A stretch of 64,000 nucleotides of DNA, taken from Myrica gale (Eukaryota; Streptophyta; Magnoliopsida; Fagales; Myricaceae). Positions 23,515-32,615 of this stretch are shown here, piece by piece. The notes under the pieces are model-generated. The model saw only the letters and a list, made by a program, of their open reading frames with translations. It made no database searches and was not told where the DNA came from. The number at the start of each line of letters is the position of its first letter. Position 1 is the first letter of the stretch. The stretch covers positions 310,001-374,000 of the forward strand of contig OZ005614.1 in assembly GCA_963930655.1 (NCBI GenBank), read 5' to 3'. The translations under genes and the position numbers were made by a program.

Positions 23515-25902
23515 ATGGGGGAGAAGAAAGAGATCGTGCCGCCGAAATACGACTTGGACGCCAAATGGGACGCGTGTCTCGATCTGACGGTTCGCCGCTT
23601 CGTGTACTCCTCCCTAGCCGGCGCCTTTGGTGGCCTCCTCCTCTTCAGTTCGTTCTCTCCAGTTTTCTTCTCTTGTCTATATCGCTCTGTGTGGCTGTCC
23701 GGGAAATTATGATTGGAACAGAAATGTAGAATATCAGGAATATTCCTTTTGTTCTTTCGTTTTGAGGTTTTCGTCTAATAATTGCTGTAGCCATCTCAAT
23801 TTTTCGGCAACCAGACAGGTACATAGGGAAACCCGTTATCCTTGCTGTTACTGAGACTTGGGGGAAGATTTTTAATTATGCGACTGCCCCGCCGTTGGAC
23901 TTCCGTGATGGCTCTGAATTTTGTGATAGGGTAGCGAGTAACTATTGAATTTGTTTCGATTCGCCAGCTTCTTTTTAGTTATATATTTTTTTTTGATAAG
24001 CTCTTTTTAGTTTTAAATTATTTGCCATTTTTAGCGACATAGGTTAAAAAGGGTTTAAATAGTAGTTACGAAGGCCTTGGCATCCAGTTCTGATAACTGA
24101 GGGGTTTAGGTTGTGGATCAAAACTAAGGGCCTTGTTTATGGAGTCCAGTAATAACTATGGTTCCCTAAAAATGGTGGCAGGCTGGCTCATTATTTTTAG
24201 CAGCAAAGTACCTGTCCTGAAACCCTAGGGTTCTTATGATGAGTGATATGTGCTTAATTGAATGGAATCTACTGAGTGATTGGCCAACATTTTTTATGTG
24301 CTGATGACAATCTCATTTTACAATGCAAATAGATATGTGCTTATCAAGATGTATGTGTGTATCTCGTGATACAATGTTTCTTGCAATCAGTACCATAATG
24401 TGTATTTACCAAGTAGGAAAGGTATTCTTGAAAGCCAATTTTTATTCGAAACTGCTTGTGATCACTTATTTTTAGCAGCAAAGTCAGTCCCGAAACCCTA
24501 GGATTCTTATGATGAGTGATATGTGCATAATTGAATGGAATCTACCGAGTGATTGGCCAACATTTCGAATGTGTTGATGACAATCTCATTACACAATGCA
24601 AATAGATATGTGTTTATCAAGATGTATGTGTATATCTTGTGAAATAATTTCTGCCAATCAGTACTGTAATATGTATTTACAGAGTAGGAAAGGTGTTCTT
24701 GAAAGCCAATTTTTAATCGAAACTGCTCGTGATTAGTGGGTGAGCCAATTGGTGCTCATTTTGTGTGTATGGAGTTTCTGAGTGAGAATGACTAGTCAGT
24801 CTAGTGATGTGTTTCCTTACATGCACCTGCAGACTCTTCAAATTGAGTCATTGATTGGCATAACGCTCAAAATGCCTTTGCACTCCTTTGATTTTAATCA
24901 ATGTGCTTGACCTTTACAGATTAATGATTTCGATCAATGTATTGTGATTTGTCCTTCCAGGGACTCCTGTTACTCGCTGGGCATCGGTTGCTTTTGGTGC
25001 TGGAGCGGGAATTGGATCTGCATACACAGACTGTTCTCGCTTATTTGATGGATCTTCTGCAAAGTTGACAGCTCCTAAGACCACAGAGACTCCCGCTCCT
25101 AAGAACACAGAGACTCCCACTTCTAAGACCACAGAGACTCGTGCTCCCATAATCACAGAGACTCCTGCTCCCACAATCAGAGAGACTCCGGCTCCCCAGG
25201 TAGACTTTCCTTTGCAAAGAATGACTAGAATCATGTGAGAAATGCAATATCACAAATTAGGTTTAATAAAGGGATTTTGTCGAGAATTTACCTTGTTTTG
25301 AGAAGATTCAATGGGATATGATTGTGAAGTTTAGACTGCTAAACAGGGAAAAGCCATCCCCTTGAAAGAGCAGCAAAATAAGAGCTAATTTGAATACACA
25401 AAGCACAATTGTATCTATGATAGATGCATATTCATGACTAACCGATTTGGTATATTGTTTGGGAGGACTGCTTTAGAAAGGGATTTTGTGGTTTATCAGT
25501 TAAGGGGAAACAAGAAAAATTGTGAATCATTTGAGGAAGTTGTTAGGTCTCTCGTCCCTTCATGTTTGGTTGAGACAAGTTTCTGTTGCTTTTCAAGTAG
25601 GTTGCCTGCTGCCCAATATTGTTCCTTCAATAGCCTTGCTTTTGGACATTGTCAAGTTAGAATTTTGGGACCATCTCAAATGTATCACACTCCTTATCGA
25701 TAATCGATGCAGGATTTGCTGCTAGCTAGTGTTCCATTGCAAGCTCACCCTGTTTCTGATGGGATCATGGTAGTAAATGAATATTCTGATTTCAATGCTA
25801 TTGCTTCATGATTCTTTTGCGCTCGTCATATGCATTTTGAAGAAGTTGTGAGCTTATCAGTACTTCATTTCTTACCTTCAGGAGGCTGGGTCTGAGAATT
25901 GA
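23515..25902 (+). CDS. MIC10: MICOS complex subunit Mic10 (DUF543)
   Basis: Small mitochondrial inner-membrane protein that shapes crista junctions as part of the MICOS complex. Exon 1 (23515-23647) reads MGEKKEIVPPKYDLDAKWDA and then the first membrane segment with the Gly-rich helix LAGAFGGLLLF. Exon 2 (24961-25199) continues TPVTRWASVAFGAGAGIGSA, the second Gly-rich segment, and YTDCSRLFDG. The donor is A|GTTCGT, giving FRTPVTRW across the junction. Exon 2 ends in five 8-residue repeats of the type APKTTETP. Two short downstream exons fit by phase (25713-25769 and 25882-25902) and would give 149 residues; without the last splices the frame ends at 25238. The core is nearly invariant in plants; the repeat tail is unusual, as relatives are about 100 residues. 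Intron 1 carries a 275-bp tandem duplication and a tiny retroposon footprint. Confidence 0.85.
23966..24013 (-). repeat. Very short poly(T) insert with target-site duplication in MIC10 intron 1
   Basis: AGCTTCTTTTTAGTT (23966-23980) recurs with one gap at 23999-24013. Between them is an 18-base insert that reads TATC followed by an A-run on the minus strand. The TTATC-A(n) end is like the 3' tail of plant LINEs, so this may be an almost completely 5'-truncated LINE copy on the minus strand. Confidence 0.45.
24191..24735 (+). repeat. 275-bp tandem duplication in MIC10 intron 1
   Basis: Two diverged copies, 24191-24465 and 24466-about 24735, both starting TTATTTTTAGCAGCAAAG and both ending in GAAAGCCAATTTTTA plus CGAAACTGCT. 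Differences are scattered substitutions and small indels, so the duplication is not recent. It is confined to the intron and leaves the splice sites alone. Confidence 0.85.
25071..25190 (+). repeat. 24-bp coding minisatellite in MIC10
   Basis: Five tandem 24-base units, each coding an octapeptide such as APKTTETP, APKNTETP, TSKTTETR, APIITETP and APTIRETP. The frame is preserved and units diverge progressively, mainly at residues 3-5. A truncated sixth unit (APQ) abuts the exon end. Confidence 0.9.
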
Positions 25903-26565
25903 TCTCATGAAGTTACTCCCAAGTTGGCAGGAAAAATCCGAATTTGCTTGAGATTGTTTATGGTTTCTTTCACCTCAACGGCTTTTGAATATGTAGCACA
26001 AATATTGTTCTCGATGGATAAACGATTAACCTGGTGTTAGGTCGATCCTGGTATCTTTTGTCCTGTAATCCTATTTTCTTTAGTGGAGTTTACTTTGGGA
26101 AGAAAAGAAAGAAATAATTGCATTTTTTTGCAGCCATGCATTTGGCATCTGATCCATCTCCCATACAGATAATGGCCAAAGGCTGCTGAAAGTGGTGTGA
26201 CTTTTGGGGAACGAAATCAGATAAACATGTTTCATTTGTATCTGAAATATGAAATGAACTACTCTTGAAGAGAGCGAAAACGGGCCGAGGCATGCTTTTC
26301 TCACTTCGTCTGCGCCAAAGGACACATACATTACTGGAAACGCGTGTTCCTTTATTCTAAGAAATGGACTCCGGCAAGCTTACAAGAGAAAGAAAGTTGG
26401 CCAATGTCAACTGAGGATTCTCATTCTATTTTTCATTTTTTTTTTAAATTTATGGTTCTGTACAACATTATTACGAGGGGAAGGTTGACTGCCAAAATCA
26501 ACTGAATCACAGTTTCCCCTTGCTTTTAGGGAGACATCAGAAGCTGCAATATGAGGTTACATTGT
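25903..26565. other. Tail-to-tail gap between MIC10 and the LON-domain gene
   Basis: Only 660 bp; contains the 3' ends of the two convergent genes. A poly(T) stretch lies near 26,433-26,444. No further gene seen. Confidence 0.6.
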
Positions 26566-28423
26566 CTATTGTATCTCTAATGACTGGATAGCCAGCTTGG
26601 CGGCAACCGTGGAAATGTTCTCTTTAACTACATCTAGGGAATCTTCAAGCCTTTGAAGTGTGTCTTTAAGATCCATGGCCCTTAGCTTCAGTTGTTGCAG
26701 CTTCAGCAGTTCTGATTGAGTTGAACCTGTCAAAGTAGCAAATCCAGATCATTCATCAGACCAAGTTAAGGTTAATTTTGGATTGAAGCCCTCATAAGAT
26801 TCCAAGAGCTAATGTCTTAGGAGAAAAGTTAGTTTAGTTAGTGCTTAGGCCTTCTGAACAGCCTTAAATAGTAGTAATAAAGGTTTCCCAACAACATATA
26901 ACCAACTTACTTATGGATTCTGATTCTCCAGCTTGCCCACTTTCATCAACAAAGTCTAAGGTAGATAGGTAGCATGGAGTGACATGAAATGGAGATAGTT
27001 TTTCTACATGGGAACTATGACCATTTTGTTTGTGAAAAATTAAAAGCACAGACAAAAGAGTGAGACATTTTGCCTGTAATAGGCTGGAGCGCCGCAAAGG
27101 ATACACGCTCTGCAAAGGATGGAATGAAAGCTTCATCAAACTCAAAGGATGGTTCCTTTTCAGCCCACAACAAAGAGTTTGTATTATGAGTCTGCAATAA
27201 TGCTTCATTCGGAGCCTGTTGACACGAGGTTGTAAGCAGACAACTGTTATACATCACAAAAATGTAAGTGCCATCTGATAATCAGTATAAAATCATGACA
27301 TTTTCTCTACAATAATACCAATGAGCAACTCAGGAAAACAATGGAATGATGACTGGGAAATATAAAAACATGACCTTCAGTTTGATCTCCAAGCTAGTCA
27401 AATTGGAGATAGCTTCCCTAACTTCCCTAGCTTTTGAGCTTAATTTAAATGTTCTCTCACTGTCAGGTATCGCATCCTTGGTTGGTATGACATCACCTCT
27501 TAAGTAAGGATCTGCCTGCAAATTCGAAATATTTGCTTGAGAATATCAATCAGCCCATTTATGTAGGAACCTAAAAGCTTGAGAATCGGTCAACAGTGCA
27601 CTCACCTGCACAAATTTCAGAATCTTGGCACGACCAATGCCCCTTATAGAGACTAATGCTCCAACATCTAGGCGTTCAACCTACGTAGAAGTGAGTCTTA
27701 ATTTCGGTCATAATCCAACTCTATTTTGAGTCGAAAATTCTCAAAAATTTGGGCCTTACACTTTCTATAAGAATCAGACAACCATATCTTGCAGCAAAGG
27801 ATGCTTCACCAGACGAATCACTGATGGAAACTGGGTCTAACACAAAATGCACAAAAAGCTTCTTCTTTCTTAATAAAGACAGCAATCGAAACAAATATTT
27901 GAGCGACGAAGTTGTTATCAAAGTCCATAACATATAAAGAGAACCATAATTCATGGATAAATGCCAGCTCTCGTACAGAGATATTCAGTACCTCATCTAG
28001 AAGAGACAGATATCTTGCTTCATATAAATGTAGTGTCTTAAGCTTAGTTGGAACAAGAACCTAACATTATAAAATGGAAAAACGCAAGGACAAAAGGTTC
28101 TTCATAAAGCAAAAATCTGCATCACATATTGCTTATCCATATATTAAAGAACGGTTTTTTGCTCGAACTAAAAATAAATATACCTCGTTGATGTTAAAGG
28201 GAAGAAGCGGGAGCTCAAGAGAGCTGGCAATACGGGGCACAGTGCATCGTTTCCTGGAACCAAGCCCGCGATATCGATCCGTGTCCGCTCCCGCGGAAGA
28301 ATCAAACGGAAGGAAATGAGGAGCCACAGGACGGTGAGAGTTTCGGGTACAGAGTACGTTAGAGTCGCGGATCCGGGTCCTGGTAACCGTTCGGTTGAGG
28401 ATAACGGCACTAGCACAAGTCAT
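26566..28423 (-). CDS. LON substrate-binding-domain protein (plastid-type, no protease domain)
   Basis: Protein with only the N-terminal LON domain of ATP-dependent protease La; plant members such as At1g19740 are predicted plastid proteins of unknown role. Seven exons on the minus strand: 28184-28423, 27992-28060, about 27760-27879, 27606-27680, 27375-27515, 27074-27215 and 26566-26726, giving about 315 residues. The first 65 residues are rich in Arg, Ser and Thr with few acids, like a transit peptide. LON blocks follow: LELPLLPFNINE, LKTLHLYEARYLSLLDE, LFVHFVLDPVSISD, GALVSIRGIGRAKI, FAALQPIT, ending in a coiled C terminus KENISTVAAKLAIQSLEIQ. Intron 6 starts with GC. Exon 3 lacks a canonical acceptor at the conserved boundary: the bases before codon SLL are TG, and the nearest in-phase AG lies 15 bases inside. 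It diverges from the RNF170-like gene. Confidence 0.85.
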
Positions 28424-29374
28424 GGAAACAGTAGTACCGGAGGTTGTTCAGCGATGCAGCTCCCACGGTCTCCCAGTGGTATCTATCTACCCGACTTCAG
28501 TCGTTCCAAGCTCTGATTGATAAACACGTGGGACTCTAGAAAAGGTTCCCCCCGTATCTCACACGGATGGGCAGAGTGGAGCGGCTCAGCTCCAGCAATA
28601 GGAGTGTCCTGCTTCCACACACTTTTAAATCGGAGGATGCCCACGTGTATTAAAGCGCGAACAAACTGCCACGTCAAAGACGCATAGAAGCAGAATAAAA
28701 AAAATAAAAAAAGGAGATGGAGTCAAATTAGTCAATGTTATCGCAATCTCCCCTCGTCGAGTTCCTAGTTGGGGACGGGACTGGTGAAACGATTTCACTG
28801 CAGGAAGATCAAGGACTCTTGCTGTGTAGTCACGAGCACTTTTCTCCTTACTAGCACTTAAAGCATATGTTTGGGTGGGGAAATCTGAGAAGATTTTGGT
28901 CTTCTTCCCAACGTAGTGGCTGGCAGATTTGCCTTTTCAACATGAGCACCGTCATGATTTTTGAGGAAATTGTTGTTTAAGAAATTATGCATAACAATTG
29001 TTCGATGAAATGCATGCAGAAGCGACCAACCTCAAGAGAGGTGTCAAGAAGAAAGTAATCTGTGGTTTGCTCACTCATGCTAAAGTTTCGCCGTTAATTT
29101 GAGCAATTAGGTTAATGACGTGGTTTAGAACAAAAAAAGAGGTTAATGACGTGACGCTTATTTAACCATTCGATTCTTATGTAAACACGTGTCTTGCTCC
29201 CATTTAAATGCAGGAGGATGCAACAAGGCCGCTAGTGGGAGGTGGGCCGCTACCAAAAAAAAAAAGATACAAAAACTTGCTTCCATATATCTAAGATTTG
29301 CTGCCGTGGCCCAATTGGTACAGGGCCCAGATTCAACTAGACGCCACGCCGGAGAAAGGGTGAGGGAGAGAGAG
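28424..29374. promoter_or_regulatory. Divergent promoter region with several G-box motifs
   Basis: Between the start of the LON gene (minus) and that of the RNF170-like gene (plus). CACGTG cores lie at 28525-28530, 28642-28647 and 29186-29191, with further ACGT cores near 28,672, 29,117 and 29,150. The last two belong to a direct repeat around a 17-bp A-rich insert. No gene seen. Confidence 0.45.
29109..29153 (+). repeat. Direct repeat around a 17-bp A-rich insert
   Basis: AGGTTAATGACGTG occurs at 29109-29122 and again, identical, at 29140-29153. The 17 bases between them are GTTTAGAACAAAAAAAG. The repeat duplicates an ACGT-core promoter motif. It looks like a footprint of a very short retroposon or a repair event. 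Confidence 0.5.
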
Positions 29375-32141
29375 ATGGGACGGTCCTCCGGCCAAGATTG
29401 CTGCTCCGTTTGCCATAGCAGCTTCAACATCCCTTGTCAAGCTAATTGTTCTCACTGGTTCTGCGGTGCCTTTCTTTTTTCTTCTTCTTTTCCTTCTGCT
29501 GCTTCCACCTCTTCTTCTGTCGTCCAGTTGATTTGTTGGAAATTCTGAGAGAAATGGCATTAATTTGGCAACAGCATAGAATTCGAGTCTCATTTTACTA
29601 AATTCCTTTACATGTGTGTACGCAAAAGTGGACTTGTGAACATTCTGAGATGTGATACTCAAATTATTTAAGCCTATGAAAGTTTAATTGCTCAAGCATT
29701 TCGATCGAATGCTATGATCTCCATTTGCTACTGATGATTATTATCTTGGGTTGAAACTCAGGTAGATATTACCCGTTGAAACCTAGGACTTTTAGTCTAA
29801 AATATATAAGACAGTTTTTTATTCATTCATAAACTTTTGTCTGATAACTGCGTAGACAGTGTACATCACTGCATTTTTCTTGTTTTACGTATGCTTTCTA
29901 GTGTAAAATAAGGGAGAAGATAAATGATTCTGGTTGAAGGACCATGTAAGATTGATATTTTATTTGGATTAATGGCTTTCCGATGGATATGAAGATAATC
30001 GGGTGGTTAATTTGTTGCCTTTTTTTTGTTCAGGCAATTGTATTATGCTTCTGGCATCATGGATCAGCACTCCAGCCATGTAAATGTCCCCTATGTCGTC
30101 GTCAAATTACCTTGTTGGTTCCCGGAGGGGCTTTATTAAGGCAACGGTATGACCCTCAGGTTGCTGAGATTCTAGGAAAGGTTGAAACATACAATCGTCT
30201 TTTTGGTGGGCGTGCAAATGGTGTCATTCAGGTAGCTATTGTGTCCGTAAGATTCTCTAAATAGGCTAGCACACACACACACATGTTTATATACATTTTC
30301 ATTGTAATTGCATTCATATTTAGGAACCAGCAGTAGATCACTGGGAATTGACATCTGAAAGGTTCTTCCTTTCAACAGAGAATGCAGGATCTTCCGTTTC
30401 TCCTTCGAAGGTTGTTACAGAAACTGATGGATCATCAGAGATCACTTCCTCTTGTTATTAGAGCCCGTGTCTATATAGCAGTTAAGTGAACAATACAGAT
30501 ATTCAGAAAAGTGTAGTATTGTTTTCTCTTTGGTTTGATCCACACTTGCTTATGCTGTCATCATCATCAGCATTTTATCACATAATTAGAATACCTGTGT
30601 TTTTTGCTTGAATATATAGTACGCATTTCATATACCTAATTGTCATTTTCTATTTTATTTTATGGCATAATCTGGAATCCATATTCTTGACCTTTGAAGT
30701 TCTATTCTCATGTTCAGTCGTTTCCTAGAAATTATCTAACTTTCTTATTGATTCATACCATTTGAAAAATATGACAGTTGGTTAAGAATGGGCCATTCTG
30801 TATTATGGTTAAGGAGGTTGCCTTAATCATGTTGGATGTCTGGACCAATATCCTTTTTTTTGTTCTCTTTTTACAAGCCCACATAAAAAAGAAAGGCTTG
30901 GAGGTTTTTGCCATTAGATGGAGTTGTTTATGATCATATTACTTATAAAAGAAGACTAATTTTATGGCATGCTCATTTTTATTTTTAGAATAATGCATAT
31001 TTTATCTTCCCAACTGGACCTGCTGTGGCATGGTAAATATTCCTTATGTTAAGGTGGCAAGGATGGGTTTGCATTGTGTCATCACTTGTAATTTGTTTGT
31101 GACATTTAAACTTCATGGGATAGCTAAGTTGAACCTGAATGTGTGCAGTGCTATATAACAAAACAATGCCTTTCTGATAACAATCTTTTGCATACCATTT
31201 AGCCACAGTAACATCTTACTTCTCATAAAGTCCGTATTTATGCAATTTTTTTCTACCTTATTTGCTCTATTCCTTGCATGCTAGATTTACTCATGACCAG
31301 GATTTTCCAGGTAAATTGGTAGTCCACAGTGTTAACTTGGAAGAGGAGTTATGATCACATATCTTAGCTTCATTTTATAGAACAGTCAGAATAATTCGAG
31401 GGAAAAAGAGGATATTGTGGATATGACCATTGGTTTCAACTTTCAATCAAGTCTTCTAAGTTCCACTAAAAACACACACCCTCATGCACACACAAACACG
31501 CATACATGGATCGGTATTCACAGTGATATGTTTTTACTTATTTATTTATAAAAGAGATGAATGTGTGCAATTCCGATCGGCAGATCAAATATAGTGAAGT
31601 TTGTGATTTGTAGTACTATAACTGGATTGGTATTTCTTTGTTATATAAGATATATTGTTTCCATTTAGTAGGAAAAAGAAAAGAAAATATAGTGTCCTCA
31701 ATGTGTGTTGCAACGGAGTTTTCCTTTCAGTCTACATGTTGAACCTATGACGTTGTTTCTTTCTTTCTATTTTATTTTCTTAAGTGAAAGTCTTGAATTT
31801 TCAGTTAGATAATTTTATGAGTAGCAAGAGATTTAATCCTTAGTGGTATTTTAAGGACAGTTTCTTATTCTGTTTCTCATGTACAGATGATACTAAGTGC
31901 TGTGTACATAGTCAGCCCGACATTATTCCAGAAGGTATCTTGCTTGCCTGTACATTTAATTGATTGATTTCGTGTGGTGGAAGTGTTTTGGTTATTGAAG
32001 GTACTGTAATCTGCCAATTGTACTGCAGGAATATTGGGAATAGTTGGTCTCTTGGATGATCTCCTTATAGCGCTTATCTGCTTCCTCCATGTTGCTGCCA
32101 TCTACCGGTCAGTCCTCTATTCACGTCATGGGGGTTCATGA
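29375..32141 (+). pseudogene. RNF170-like RING finger/DUF1232 E3 ligase gene with frame lesions
   Basis: Related to plant RNF170-type ubiquitin ligases: an N-terminal RING finger, then a DUF1232 membrane region. Recognised exons are 29375-about 29465, 30034-30231, 30379-30480, 31887-31934 and 32029-32141. The RING cysteines are present: CCSVC, then NIPCQANCSHWFC, then CKCPLCRR. The middle exon reads MQDLPFLLRRLLQKLMDHQR. The last gives GIVGLLDDLLIALICFLHVA and ends at the stop 32139-32141. Splice sites and exon order are those of the family, but the frame breaks twice: near 30,050, between GNCI and WHHGSAL, two bases appear missing, and near 31,920, where relatives read SPVDIIPEG, about four bases appear missing. 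The first shift leads quickly to a stop. The rest of the sequence is well conserved, so recent loss of function or assembly error are both possible. Confidence 0.75.
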
Positions 32142-32615
32142 GCCGATTCAGCCGAAATGACCATAATTCAAACCCTAGAGAAGAGAGAGCAATAAAGGAA
32201 AAGTTATATGTTCTCACTGGAAAGCGGAAATTTGTGGATTTTTCTATTATTTTTTTCTTTCCCATTTTGGTGGTGTTCTCGAATCTAGAAATGTTACATT
32301 TGTTATATTCGCGTGCATTGGTACAAGTCAAATTCAGTCTTTTTCTGTCTGTCGTTTTACTCTCTCATTGCACCTTGCTGTTCTAAATTTTATATTTTCG
32401 GTATCAATCGCTGCCTCTATAAAAAAATATTTACCAACTCAAGGTTGAAGCACACCATCCAAATGTGCCATGTCTCTGTTCGCTATCGATTACACACCTA
32501 TTTACTGAATGTCCTCCGTACATGACGGCGTGGATCTACACAATATCATTCGTTCTAATACAGTAGAAACAAACAACACATTTTTTGCACCTGCTGCTTT
32601 TTCAATAAAAACAAT
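32142..32615. other. Tail-to-tail gap between the RNF170-like gene and the TCP11 gene
   Basis: 474 bp with the two 3' ends. T-rich, no gene seen; AATAAA-like signals occur on the minus strand side near 32,600. Confidence 0.5.
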
